The notes beneath the pieces are model-generated. The model was not told where the DNA came from. It saw only the letters and a list, made by a program, of their open reading frames with translations, and made no database searches. A program made the position numbers and the translations under genes. This document shows positions 1 through 7,938 of a stretch of 64,000 nt of DNA, piece by piece (within the stretch, counting starts at the first letter, position 1; each line of letters starts with the position of its first letter). Source of the DNA: Clostridium ihumii AP5 (lineage in GTDB: Bacteria > Bacillota > Clostridia > Clostridiales > Clostridiaceae); the NCBI RefSeq assembly GCF_000612845.1, contig NZ_CCAT010000039.1, forward strand, positions 51,184 through 115,183, written 5' to 3'.

Positions 1-937
1 GTGGTGTTACTTCTCCTCCTTGATATCCAACACTTAAACAAAGAGTTGTTAGTGTGAGTTTTATGATAAAAGCAAAATATGGAACATTGCCTTCAAACGA
101 ATCCATTAATAACCCTAAACTTAAATTGTTATATAATCTATTTCCTAATAAAAATGTTATACAAACCATAATTGACCCACCAATAAAAATTTTTATATAA
201 TCATCTTTAATATATTTATTAAAAATAACCTTAAAGAAATCAGTCATATATACAAATAATTTACTAATAATTCCAAAGCAAATTGAAAGTAATATAACTT
301 TTTCGATATTGATAAAATCAAAAGATTCTATAGGTGGTATTTGAAAGTGAGAGTGCGATACACCTAAAAACCTTACAACTTTATCGCCAACTATAGCAGC
401 TGTTATAGCTGGTAACATAGACGCATAAGTTAAACTACCCACAGTTGAAACTTCTACTGCAAATATACTCCCAGCAATCGGTGTTCCAAACACAGCAGAA
501 AATCCAGAAGAAACCCCACTAATCAATAATATTTTTCTATCCAAATCATATTTTTTAAAGATATCTGCAAATAAGTTTCCAATAGTTCCACCAATTTGCA
601 CACCTGTACCTTCCCTGCCTACTGATCCTCCAAATAAATGTGTTAAAATTGTCCCTATAAAAACTAATGGTGCCATAACTAAATGTATTTTTTCATTACG
701 CCCATTAATATTTTCAATAATTAAGTTATTTCCCTTTTTTGAGTTTTTACCATACTTTTTATAAAGAAAAGTCATTAACACTCCAGATAAAGGTAGTAAC
801 AATATTAGCAAGTCGTACTTTAAGTTTAATTCAATAACCTTCTCAAGCAATATAAGAAATCCTCCAATAATTACACCAGATAATCCTCCTATTATTGCTG
901 AAATCAACACTAATTTTAAAATTTTTATCTTACTCAT
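1..937 (-). CDS. CLC-type fluoride/proton antiporter (C-terminus beyond window)
   Basis: Membrane antiporter of the CLC superfamily, expected to export fluoride in exchange for protons. The gene starts with ATG at 937 and is still open at base 1, giving about 312 residues. Many hydrophobic helices are visible. The selectivity motif reads GREGT (about residues 107-111) instead of the GREGP of chloride CLCs. The usual GSGIP region is replaced by GNNLIIENI (about 69-77), and the last visible residues are GYQGGEVTP. These variants are those known for the CLC-F branch. A fluoride riboswitch and a sigma-A promoter lie directly upstream, so substrate and regulation agree. It lacks an entry among ordinary complete reading frames because the stop codon is outside the window. 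Family assignment is firm; fluoride specificity is inferred from motifs plus riboswitch. Confidence 0.88.
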   Translation of the reverse strand, partial: MSKIKILKLVLISAIIGGLSGVIIGGFLILLEKVIELNLKYDLLILLLPLSGVLMTFLYKKYGKNSKKGNNLIIENINGRNEKIHLVMAPLVFIGTILTHLFGGSVGREGTGVQIGGTIGNLFADIFKKYDLDRKILLISGVSSGFSAVFGTPIAGSIFAVEVSTVGSLTYASMLPAITAAIVGDKVVRFLGVSHSHFQIPPIESFDFINIEKVILLSICFGIISKLFVYMTDFFKVIFNKYIKDDYIKIFIGGSIMVCITFLLGNRLYNNLSLGLLMDSFEGNVPYFAFIIKLTLTTLCLSVGYQGGEVTP

Positions 938-965
938 ATTTTCTCCTTAATTTTAAATATTCATA

Positions 966-1017
966 TAAAAAAAGCTAATGAAACTACAACAAAGAAAGTT
1001 GTAGAAGTCATTAGCTT
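966..1017 (-). terminator. Intrinsic terminator of the fluoride riboswitch expression platform
   Basis: A long hairpin pairs 998-1017 with 972-990 and is followed by a run of U on the minus strand. The 5' arm is the same sequence that closes the aptamer 3' end (GCTAATGACTTCTAC), so aptamer and terminator are mutually exclusive. This predicts transcription of the transporter only when the ligand is bound. Confidence 0.85.
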
Positions 1018-1060
1018 ATTAAGCAGTTTTGATATAAATCAAGGGAGACATTCATTCCCT
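1001..1060 (-). ncRNA. Fluoride (crcB) riboswitch aptamer
   Basis: Read on the minus strand, the segment begins AGGGAATGAATGTCTCCCT. It continues to AACTGC, a short loop, then GCTAATGACTTCTAC. This matches the known fluoride aptamer layout: an ATG-containing P1 helix and loop, an A-rich linker, a small helix closed by GC, and the terminal (C/A)TGATGNCTYCTAC-like block. It lies about 60 bases upstream of the CLC-F-like gene. Assignment is from recalled consensus; a covariance-model scan was not possible. Confidence 0.82.
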
Positions 1061-1070
1061 AATAAAAAAT

Positions 1071-1099
1071 ATTATATCAAACTTAAATATATAGTTCAA
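1071..1099 (-). promoter_or_regulatory. Sigma-A promoter of the fluoride transporter
   Basis: TTGAAC (1094-1099) and TATAAT (1071-1076) are separated by exactly 17 bp on the minus strand. This places the transcription start just upstream of the riboswitch aptamer. Confidence 0.8.
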
Positions 1100-1100
1100 T

Positions 1101-1460
1101 CTATAGTGTTCCAAGTTCAAATTTAAAGTAATCTCTTTATCAAATGATATTATTAAGCTTACAGTTTATTTCTATTTTTATATTTGGAACCAAGTAAGAG
1201 TTAAAAGTGAAAAGTGAAAAGTTATAGTTGATATTACTCACTTCGCTTTTAATATCTAAAAATAGAAATGCTTAAAAACTACGTTTTTATATTGTTTTCA
1301 AGTAATTTGCTTAGCAAATTATCATAAAAATTGATTTTAAAAACTGATACTTCAGTTTTATCCTTAATTGTTAATTGTTAATTTTGTATAACACTTTAAA
1401 TTTTTCTTTCTCAACTGAAACATGAATAACTTAAAGTTCCAACTTGGATTCCTATATATA
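1101..1460. repeat. Long intergenic repeat, TTCCAAGTT-TIR family
   Basis: About 360 bp bounded by inverted ends CTATAGTGTTCCAAGTT (from 1101) and AACTTGGATTCCTATATA (to about 1458). The interior shares long stretches with 32467-32836, including TTGGAACCAAGTAAGAG, the GTGAAAAGTGAAAAG stretch and AAAACTACGTTTTTATATTG. It codes for nothing visible. It is a miniature, non-coding dispersed element; how it moves is unknown. Confidence 0.75.
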
Positions 1461-1468
1461 ACTTAAAT

Positions 1469-1993
1469 TTAAGAATTCATCTTTATAATTGTTTCATCTA
1501 TTGAAATGCATTTTGCATATCTTCCATTCCAAATAAATTCATTATAATATCTATAACTTTGTTCTGATGACATAAATTTATTATTTACTGTTGTATTTGC
1601 ATATTCTGGAACTATAATATTAAATCCATGTTCAAATCCGCATTTTATAGTAGCATCAATACAATAGTCTGTTTGAAGTCCTGCAATAATTATATCTTTT
1701 TCACCCTTATTTATTAAATACTCTAACAAACCAGTTCCTTTAAAAGCACTATTAACATTTTTGTCGAATATTCGTTCTCCATTTATTGGTTTAAACTCTT
1801 CATATATTTCAAATCCAATATTTCCTTTTGTTAATTCACTATCTTGTCCATCGTCATGACGTACATATATTACTTCAATTCTATTTGTTCTAGCTTTATT
1901 TATTAGTTCTTTAACATTAGATACAAACCTATCAAATTCATATAATTTTTCATTCACTATTAATTTTTGTGTATCAACTATTAATAAAACCAT
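1469..1993 (-). CDS. Cysteine hydrolase, isochorismatase family
   Basis: 174-residue alpha/beta hydrolase of the isochorismatase/nicotinamidase superfamily. The catalytic triad is visible: Asp7 in VDTQ, Lys78 in the IFDKNVNSAF stretch, and Cys111 in QTDYCIDAT. These enzymes hydrolyse amides or ureido compounds or isochorismate; the substrate here cannot be told. The start is supported by AAAGGGGATTGAA before the ATG. It is a single-gene unit with the shared promoter block 2048-2069 upstream, so it belongs to the series of small cassettes. Family call is secure, substrate unknown. Confidence 0.85.
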   Translation of the reverse strand: MVLLIVDTQKLIVNEKLYEFDRFVSNVKELINKARTNRIEVIYVRHDDGQDSELTKGNIGFEIYEEFKPINGERIFDKNVNSAFKGTGLLEYLINKGEKDIIIAGLQTDYCIDATIKCGFEHGFNIIVPEYANTTVNNKFMSSEQSYRYYNEFIWNGRYAKCISIDETIIKMNS

Positions 1994-2047
1994 TTCAATC
2001 CCCTTTTCTATTTATAGTATAAAAATATGTTTTGATTTAATAAATTA

Positions 2048-2069
2048 ACTATACCATATTTTACAAATA
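2048..2069 (-). promoter_or_regulatory. Shared promoter block, copy 1
   Basis: On the minus strand TTTGTAAAATATGGTATAGT: an extended -10 (TGGTATAGT) behind the conserved stretch found before seven other unrelated genes in this region. It lies about 55 bp before the cysteine hydrolase gene. Confidence 0.6.
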
Positions 2070-2127
2070 AATTATTGTTTATTCTTTTAAAGCACATATT
2101 TAATATATCTCCTTATTTTTAAATTCC

Positions 2128-2550
2128 TTAGCAAATTGAAATTTTTTCAATAAAGTCCTTTGCTTCACTTAATATTCTTTTTGAACTATCAAAATTTAAA
2201 ACTTCCATTGCGTCTTCATATTTAATTAAATATGCCCCATCTAATTCTTCTTCTTGATAACATATCTGTTGATTATCATACTCTGCAACAAAATATATTA
2301 CTTCTTTAATTATCTCTTCCTTATTAGGAATTATATATTCATCCATTGTCCTAAAACCATCAATAATTTGAGGTCTTATACCTATTTCTTCATATATTTC
2401 TCTTAATGCAGTCTCTTTTTCTGTTTCCATTCCTTCAATATGACCTTTAGGAAATCCATAATGTCCTTCTAAAGATTTAACAATAACGAAGTAAACATCA
2501 TTTTCTTTGCGTGTAAATACCACTGCACCACTTGACACTTCATGTTTCAT
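2128..2550 (-). CDS. Nudix hydrolase, Ap4A-hydrolase-like
   Basis: 140-residue Nudix enzyme. The Nudix box runs from Gly36 to Ile58 with Gly36, Glu42, Arg50-Glu51, Glu54-Glu55 and Gly57 in the canonical spacing, so metal binding and diphosphate hydrolysis should be intact. The N-terminus (SSGAVVFTR) and FPKGH before the box resemble bacterial diadenosine tetraphosphate hydrolases, which clear alarmones or damaged nucleotides. Start chosen at the ATG 8 bp after AGGAGG. No copy of the shared promoter block lies in the short gap to the upstream GNAT gene, so its promoter is not obvious. Exact substrate is inferred. Confidence 0.85.
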   Translation of the reverse strand: MKHEVSSGAVVFTRKENDVYFVIVKSLEGHYGFPKGHIEGMETEKETALREIYEEIGIRPQIIDGFRTMDEYIIPNKEEIIKEVIYFVAEYDNQQICYQEEELDGAYLIKYEDAMEVLNFDSSKRILSEAKDFIEKISIC

Positions 2551-2725
2551 AAAAAAAGCCTCCTAAAAATCCCCTTTAACCCTCAGAACTTAATACAATA
2601 ATTCATTATTTAAAATAAGAAATGTGGTAAATTCTATATCTACTTATGTATGAACTAGAAATTGATACTATTGGAATATATACTTGGATTACAGTCATCC
2701 TCGATATACTTTGATTCTATATTAG

Positions 2726-3256
2726 TCATAAAACACACTCTAGTTGGCAATCACAAGGTTCTTTTTCTGCAAGCTCTTTATTATATTCAACAGCTTCCAC
2801 ACACCCCATCGCTCGATAAAAAGCTTGACTTTCTATTGCCGAATGAGCTGATATATATAATTTTTCGGCATGATGCTCTTTTGCCCACTTTTTTGCTAAA
2901 CTAAATAATTCTTTTCCAATTCCTTCTCCACGCATATCCTGTGATACATGAATGTTGGATAAATCCATGTATTTAGCATGTATGCCAAATATAGCTGGCT
3001 CTACAGATGCAAATCCCTTCAGATATCCATGACAGAAAGCACCAACAACATATCCGTTGGAATTAATTAGATTTTCCAGGTACAAAACCCCTTCCCGATA
3101 TTCTTCCTCACACCAGTTATCAACAAATGGTACATCTTTAATGAACCATTCACCGTTTATTTTTCTCCAGCACCTAGTTACATTCTGCGTCCTATCAAAA
3201 GATTCGAACAACGAGAGATTCACATCGTTGGCATCCAATACTTTATATGTAATCAT
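2726..3256 (-). CDS. GNAT-family N-acetyltransferase
   Basis: 176-residue GNAT protein. The acetyl-CoA-binding motif A is RGEGIG at residues 109-114, followed by KELFSLAKKWAKE and the C-terminal AFYRAMGC segment typical of motif B. GNATs transfer acetyl groups to small amines, peptides or antibiotics; the acceptor cannot be predicted. The C-terminus carries an unusual CDCQLEC cluster. ATG start follows GAGGTGA. The upstream gap contains the shared promoter block (3360-3382), marking this as one of the small cassette-like units. Confidence 0.85.
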   Translation of the reverse strand: MITYKVLDANDVNLSLFESFDRTQNVTRCWRKINGEWFIKDVPFVDNWCEEEYREGVLYLENLINSNGYVVGAFCHGYLKGFASVEPAIFGIHAKYMDLSNIHVSQDMRGEGIGKELFSLAKKWAKEHHAEKLYISAHSAIESQAFYRAMGCVEAVEYNKELAEKEPCDCQLECVL

Positions 3257-3359
3257 TATAAATCACCTCACCAAGTATAAATAATCTTAATTATAAATTC
3301 CTATTTATCGAATTGGTTCACATCTTTTATATATCATATTTATTTACTATCCTAAATTA

Positions 3360-3382
3360 ATTGTAACATATTTTGTAAATAA
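3360..3382 (-). promoter_or_regulatory. Shared promoter block, copy 2
   Basis: Minus strand TTTACAAAATATGTTACAAT; extended -10 TGTTACAAT. Located about 100 bp before the GNAT gene ending at 2726. Confidence 0.6.
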
Positions 3383-3494
3383 TCAATTATTTAATTTAAA
3401 AAGCATTTTTACATCTATTATTTAAATAGTTATGTTATTTAATAGATAAATTAGTATATAGACTATTACTACAGTACTTTCGAAAAAATTCTTA

Positions 3495-4127
3495 TTATAA
3501 CACCTCAAGTAAGTCGTTTAATTGTGAAATCTCTATATTAGGAATATATTCATCTGATTTTGGATTCTGAATTCCACCAAATCCCTGCTTAATCCATATT
3601 GTCTTCATTCCAATTTGCTTTGCTGGAAATATATCGTTATCTAATCGATCTCCAACCATAACTATTTCTGATGCTTTATATCCTGATTTTTCTACTGCAA
3701 TCTCAAAAAGTTTAATATTTGGCTTCATAATCTGATAATCCCATGATGAAATTATAAATGAAAAATATTTTAAAATTCCTAATTCTCTTAATCTATCTAT
3801 AAGTCCATCTGTTTGATTTGCAATAATCCCTAATTCATATCTCTTGGATAAAGTCTGTAGTACTACATTCGCATTATCATATAGTTTTTCAAGATTATGC
3901 TTATAAGGAGCTTGATTTTTAAAGCCAAACTTTTTTATAACTGTTCGATATTGTGGTTTATAATCTAAAGAAGCTTGAACAATTTCAGCATATATTTGTT
4001 CAGGTGATAAATTAAGTAATTTTGCTTCTTCTGTTTGTGATTGTTCCAAACACCTCTGCTGCCATACATCATCTTCATTAATCAATGTATAACCTATATC
4101 AAAAAATATACATTTAATATTTTTCAT
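3495..4127 (-). CDS. HAD-superfamily hydrolase
   Basis: 210-residue haloacid dehalogenase-like phosphatase with a helical cap. Motif I is FDIGYT with nucleophile Asp10; the second Asp is replaced by Gly, as in several nucleotidase-like HADs, which makes the usual general acid absent. Motif II is around Asn104-Thr106, motif III Lys135 (MKPNIKLFE), and motif IV GDRLDND with Asp160 and Asp165. Likely dephosphorylates a small metabolite or nucleotide. The ATG at 4127 is preferred over the GTG just before it, because AGGAGGTAAAGTG gives proper spacing to the ATG. Cassette-like unit with promoter block 4220-4241. Confidence 0.82.
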   Translation of the reverse strand: MKNIKCIFFDIGYTLINEDDVWQQRCLEQSQTEEAKLLNLSPEQIYAEIVQASLDYKPQYRTVIKKFGFKNQAPYKHNLEKLYDNANVVLQTLSKRYELGIIANQTDGLIDRLRELGILKYFSFIISSWDYQIMKPNIKLFEIAVEKSGYKASEIVMVGDRLDNDIFPAKQIGMKTIWIKQGFGGIQNPKSDEYIPNIEISQLNDLLEVL

Positions 4128-4219
4128 CACTTTACCTCCTACTAAAAATATTTCTACGTATTATTAATAAGGTAGTTTACAAATAAAGTTATATCTCATA
4201 ATAATACTATCACGAATCA

Positions 4220-4241
4220 ATCATAACATATTTTGTAAATA
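4220..4241 (-). promoter_or_regulatory. Shared promoter block, copy 3
   Basis: Minus strand TTTACAAAATATGTTATGAT. Precedes the HAD gene. The ~70 bp between this block and the next terminator (4307) also resembles the matching gaps elsewhere (TTTAATCATAAAGCAATTTT). Confidence 0.6.
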
Positions 4242-4306
4242 CCACAATATCTATTAATTACTTCATTATTTAATCATAAAGCAATTTTATATTTGAATTA
4301 CCAAAT

Positions 4307-4349
4307 AAAAAATACCGTATATTCAGTTTTGAATAGTACGGTATTTTTA
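4307..4349. terminator. ACCGTA-family terminator hairpin, copy 1
   Basis: AATACCGTA (4311-4319) pairs with TACGGTATT (4337-4345). An internal TATTCA/TGAATA pairing is also present, with A-run and T-run on either side, so it can work in both directions. It ends the GNAT transcript 4402-4896. Confidence 0.75.
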
Positions 4350-4401
4350 TAAGTTATTATTTTGTCACTCTTGATGTTTAATATTAAAATTATATACTAA
4401 A

Positions 4402-4896
4402 TTATGCTTTAAATAATTTATTTAAGTATAACGCATATGGTGTTTCATAATGTGTAGGATTATTATTTTTATCAATATAATGATGATCAATATTTTGCAT
4501 TTTTACTAATTTCGAAAATCCCCAGACTTTATACATGCAGGTTAATTTTTCCGCCTCATCATTATCTACCCCTATGGTCACCTCGCTAAAACCTTTCTCT
4601 ATAACCCTGCGTAAAACTCTTTGCATTAGCATCTTTCCCAGTCCTCGTCCCTGAAACTCCTTATCAACTCTAAAAGCACAAAGATATGCTCTTTCCTTAC
4701 CATTGGCTTCATCCTTATCTTGAGAATCCCAAAATATATAAAGTTCACCTATCAGTGATCTATCTATTTCATTTTCAATTGTCCAAAATTCTATGTTTCC
4801 TTTTTCAATACCATCTATAAAATATGTTTTAGTAGGCAAGTTATTATTTCCCCATAAATGCTTCAACTCTTCTTTTGAGCCTATCCTGATTAACAT
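4402..4896 (-). CDS. GNAT-family N-acetyltransferase
   Basis: 164-residue GNAT with motif A QGRGLG at residues 82-87, preceded by the beta-strand AYLCAFRVDKEF and followed by KMLMQRVLRRV. The later segment AEKLTCMYKVWGF matches motif B. Acceptor unknown. The second ATG (4896) is chosen: GGAG then lies 7 bp upstream, whereas the first ATG overlaps the ribosome site. Flanked by terminator 4307-4349 and promoter block 4936-4957, it is a clean one-gene unit. Confidence 0.83.
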   Translation of the reverse strand: MLIRIGSKEELKHLWGNNNLPTKTYFIDGIEKGNIEFWTIENEIDRSLIGELYIFWDSQDKDEANGKERAYLCAFRVDKEFQGRGLGKMLMQRVLRRVIEKGFSEVTIGVDNDEAEKLTCMYKVWGFSKLVKMQNIDHHYIDKNNNPTHYETPYALYLNKLFKA

Positions 4897-4935
4897 TTTC
4901 ATTCTCCTTTCTAGTAATTCTATTATTACAATATA

Positions 4936-4957
4936 ATTGTACCATATTTTGTAAAAT
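4936..4957 (-). promoter_or_regulatory. Shared promoter block, copy 4
   Basis: Minus strand TTTTACAAAATATGGTACAAT; extended -10 TGGTACAAT, about 40 bp before the GNAT start. Confidence 0.62.
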
Positions 4958-5148
4958 ACTGTGTAGTTCTATTATCAAAGAACAAATTTAATAATTATTT
5001 TGCAATATAATCATAGATTAATTTTATTTTTGTAATGTGACTATTCTTCTTCATTATTACATTAATTTTGAAATTTAAATCTACCACTGTTACTTATCCA
5101 TAAAATTATATAATCATTATTTCGCCTCTTAATCTTTTTAAATTACAA

Positions 5149-5186
5149 AAAAATACCGCATATTCACTTTTGAATAATACGGTATC
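5149..5186. terminator. ACCGTA-family terminator hairpin, copy 2
   Basis: ATACCG (from 5153) pairs with CGGTAT (to 5185) around TATTCACTTTTGAATA. It serves the small membrane protein gene 5234-5632. Confidence 0.7.
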
Positions 5187-5233
5187 TACGTTAGATTTTC
5201 ATGATATATTACTATTATCAACTTTATATAATT

Positions 5234-5632
5234 TTATTTACTTTCTAATGATACTAAAGAACCATCTGTTTCTTCTGCCACTCGGTCACCTTCTACGAAT
5301 TTTTCTTCTTGCATTTTTTTATTAGTAACACTATATTGTTTTTCCATTTCATTTTTATCACTAACATAAATCACTAAATCTGTTGAATCATTCACAGTTT
5401 TGATTTTTTTTATTATCATTATATTTTCAGAAAGACGTTTATCTTTTGCTTGACCTATTACCATACCGATGCCCATACCAATTGGAAGTCCAAAACACAT
5501 TCCAAGAGTCATATTATCAGGGTAAATAATCATTCCAAATATTAATCCACCTGAAACACCGAAACACATTCCAATGCTCATATATAGTGTCATATATTTT
5601 TCCACTGTGTTTTTTTTGTCTTTATTATTCAT
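5234..5632 (-). CDS. Small glycine/methionine-rich membrane protein, unknown function
   Basis: 132 residues, not assigned to a family. Two hydrophobic, Gly- and Met-rich segments (about residues 15-38 and 41-61) are separated by a short YPDN turn, giving a helical hairpin. The remaining ~70 residues are polar with a Lys-rich patch and a SPxV-like small beta domain (LVIYVSDKNEMEKQYSV). The start is the ATG at 5632: GGGAGGTAACT lies just before it, and an earlier in-frame start would have that ribosome site inside the gene. One-gene unit with promoter block 5706-5728 and terminator 5149-5186. Confidence 0.7.
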   Translation of the reverse strand: MNNKDKKNTVEKYMTLYMSIGMCFGVSGGLIFGMIIYPDNMTLGMCFGLPIGMGIGMVIGQAKDKRLSENIMIIKKIKTVNDSTDLVIYVSDKNEMEKQYSVTNKKMQEEKFVEGDRVAEETDGSLVSLESK

Positions 5633-5705
5633 AGTTACCTCCCAAACTTCCAATGTATATTATCCTAGATATAGTTAACTCACACTTTATAACTATTATA
5701 ATGTA

Positions 5706-5728
5706 ATTATAGTGTATTTTTCAAATAC
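5706..5728 (-). promoter_or_regulatory. Shared promoter block, copy 5 (diverged)
   Basis: Minus strand TTTGAAAAATACACTATAAT; the -10 is perfect (TATAAT) but the upstream TG and TTTACA are altered compared with other copies. Confidence 0.5.
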
Positions 5729-5812
5729 TGTGCTATTCAATTTTAAAATAACAAATTTTAATACTTATTTTGCTTTATATAATACAGTAATTTTATATTT
5801 GAAATACGACAT

Positions 5813-5853
5813 AAAAAATACCGCAAATTCATTTTTGAATGGTACGGTATTTA
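5813..5853. terminator. ACCGTA-family terminator hairpin, copy 3
   Basis: AATACCG (from 5817) pairs with CGGTATT (to 5851). It ends the esterase transcript 5946-6869. Confidence 0.72.
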
Positions 5854-5945
5854 GAAGATTCAATATTTAATTTTTTTTCATAATATTTTAAAATTGTTCA
5901 CAAACTCTACTCTACAAATTGAAATTTGTTAGTTTATCATTATGC

Positions 5946-6869
5946 TTACACTACAAAATGTTTCGCATTTGAATCAAGCCACTCTATAATAAAATCGAAT
6001 CGTTCTTTCGTCAATCCATGACCACCTGGGTATCTCTTGTGGTGCAGGTTTTGTAAGGCATCATATTCTAAATAGGTTGAGCTGGCTTTTTCAACGATAT
6101 ATGAAGCATCTTTTGAATATTTATCATCTTCCGCAGAAACAATAAGCAGTCGTCTTGGTGCAATACAAGATACCAAATCATATATATCGTATTTGCCGTG
6201 GAAGTTTGGAAGTACACTCGCCATTTCAATTCCAACATTATTTATAATGCGATTTTCATAAGTACAAGCACTACCGCTTGCACAACTAAAAGCTATTCGG
6301 TCATCTAACGCAGAAAGAAATAAGACCGTATTCCCCCCATATGAATGTCCCAGTGTGCCAATTTTTTCATTATCAACATAAGTAAGATTAGAAAGCAATG
6401 TTATCCCATTAATGGCATCATATAGTACTTTTTTCATCAAATAATCGCCTTTTATTATACGATAGCACATTTCGTTAAAATGCTGCCAAAAGTCAAAACC
6501 CTCCACATGAGGATTTTGGCGTCTTTCCTCAAAGCATATTGAGTCAGGAGCTAACACAACAAATCCCCTTTTCGCCAATTCAGGGCCAAAAGCTTGCAAA
6601 GGATTTCCACCCAAACCGCATACTTCACTTTTTCCTAAATGATGTTCTCTGTTATGTTGGTGATTGATGAGAATAGCTGGATTTTTATCAAGTATTTCTG
6701 GTTGTAACAAAAAAGCAATAACTTTGTCTCCATAAGAATCATACTCAATTAATTGTCTTTTATATCCTTCTTCCTTTGTGGATTCCAGTATTCTATACTC
6801 AACATTAGATATAGTATTAGGAACTATAATTCCGATTGCTTCTGCTATCTCATTTCTTAAATCTACCAT
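5946..6869 (-). CDS. Alpha/beta hydrolase, dienelactone-hydrolase / acetyl-xylan-esterase-like
   Basis: 307-residue cytoplasmic alpha/beta hydrolase. The nucleophile elbow is GHSYGG with Ser176; candidate acid is Asp248/249 in SAEDDKY and the His is His284 in GGHGLT, so the triad looks complete. An INHQHN segment (68-73) would form the oxyanion region. Likely an esterase or deacetylase of a small ester; the substrate is unknown. Start ATG at 6869 follows AAGGATAATTACAG. Promoter block 6955-6977 is the best match to consensus in the whole set. Confidence 0.8.
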   Translation of the reverse strand: MVDLRNEIAEAIGIIVPNTISNVEYRILESTKEEGYKRQLIEYDSYGDKVIAFLLQPEILDKNPAILINHQHNREHHLGKSEVCGLGGNPLQAFGPELAKRGFVVLAPDSICFEERRQNPHVEGFDFWQHFNEMCYRIIKGDYLMKKVLYDAINGITLLSNLTYVDNEKIGTLGHSYGGNTVLFLSALDDRIAFSCASGSACTYENRIINNVGIEMASVLPNFHGKYDIYDLVSCIAPRRLLIVSAEDDKYSKDASYIVEKASSTYLEYDALQNLHHKRYPGGHGLTKERFDFIIEWLDSNAKHFVV

Positions 6870-6954
6870 CTGTAATTATCCTTCCAAATTCCTATTTATC
6901 TGCATGTATCAGACAAATAATTTTTACTTCACTTTATCTTATTATTATGAATTT

Positions 6955-6977
6955 ATTATAGCATATTTTGTAAACAC
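6955..6977 (-). promoter_or_regulatory. Shared promoter block, copy 6 (best consensus)
   Basis: Minus strand TTTACAAAATATGCTATAAT, with a perfect extended -10 (TGCTATAAT). No good -35 hexamer is present 17 bp upstream, so activity would rely on the extended -10. Confidence 0.7.
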
Positions 6978-7056
6978 CGCATTATTCAATTTTCAAAGAA
7001 CATTATTCTTATTTCAGATTTCAATAGTTACGTCGTCTAATAATCATATTACGACA

Positions 7057-7083
7057 TAAAAAACCGCAATATTGCGGTTTTTC
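7057..7083. terminator. Terminator hairpin after the HD-domain gene
   Basis: AAAACCGCAAT (to 7070) pairs with ATTGCGGTTTTT (from 7071): a perfect palindrome with A/T runs on both sides. Its surroundings (ACGACATAAAA before it, CAATATATCTTTAATACCAACTTAAGAC after it) recur at 9800-9880. Confidence 0.75.
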
Positions 7084-7179
7084 AATATATCTTTAATACC
7101 AACTTAAGACTTTAAAACTTATAATTATTCATAGTCCATCTTTATATAGATTGAAATTTGATTAATAGTCATTATTACA

Positions 7180-7743
7180 TTACTCTAATATAGATAATAT
7201 TAATTCTCTTCTGTTTTTATAATATTCTTTACTCTCATTAGACATTTTATTGTAACTTCTATCAAGTTTGCTTTTAACAAAAGTAATACCTTCATCAATA
7301 TCAAGTTTTCTTTGAACAAATGCTAAATAGAATAGTGATGGTAGTGTATCATAGTGTGAAATGGCATCAGCATCTGCCACACATATCTCTTCTTTTGTTG
7401 TTTTCTCTTTTGGTACACTTCCTCTATGATTTAATATACATAGTTTAACTAATTCGATTTTATCTTTTGGATAATTATAAGATTGAAGAATTTCTTCTGC
7501 TATATTTGCACCATGTATATGATGCTCCTCATACAAACTATAATCTGTAATAGATGCAATATCATGTAGCCATCCTGCAATCTCACATACCTCAATGTCT
7601 GCATCATAATAATTGGCAAGTTCAACAGCATGTTTAGCAACACTTTCTATATGTTCATAACTACCAACTCCAAAGAAATTATCTGGACTATCACATCTGT
7701 TTCTAATCTCTACTTTTATTTTATTAATGATTTCCTTTTCCAT
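7180..7743 (-). CDS. HD-domain metal-dependent phosphohydrolase
   Basis: 187-residue HD-superfamily protein of the small YedJ/metazoan-like type. Metal ligands are visible as His31 (YEHIESVAKHA), His60-Asp61 (WLHDIAS), the following HHIHG stretch around 74-78, and a late Asp in VADADAISH. Such proteins hydrolyse phosphomonoesters or phosphodiesters of nucleotides. Start ATG follows GGAGGAAAT. The terminator 7057-7083 lies downstream. No shared promoter block was found before it. Substrate is unknown. Confidence 0.8.
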   Translation of the reverse strand: MEKEIINKIKVEIRNRCDSPDNFFGVGSYEHIESVAKHAVELANYYDADIEVCEIAGWLHDIASITDYSLYEEHHIHGANIAEEILQSYNYPKDKIELVKLCILNHRGSVPKEKTTKEEICVADADAISHYDTLPSLFYLAFVQRKLDIDEGITFVKSKLDRSYNKMSNESKEYYKNRRELILSILE

Positions 7744-7938
7744 ATTTCCTCCAACAACTCAATCACGACTCTATAAATAACTAATAAAGTACCTGCTCTC
7801 AAAATTCCCATTTATCCTTCATTTTCAATTTATCGTAAAACATTGATTAAACATAACCTTACTTATGATACGCTATTTTTATACAAAACCCACTTAATGT
7901 AAATTATACCAATAACCTCATATGTAAATTGGAAGTTG

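Noticed and set aside
2662..3284. Plus-strand reading frames over the GNAT gene
   Set aside because: They lie opposite a well-supported minus-strand gene, lack ribosome sites and show no domain; they are shadows.
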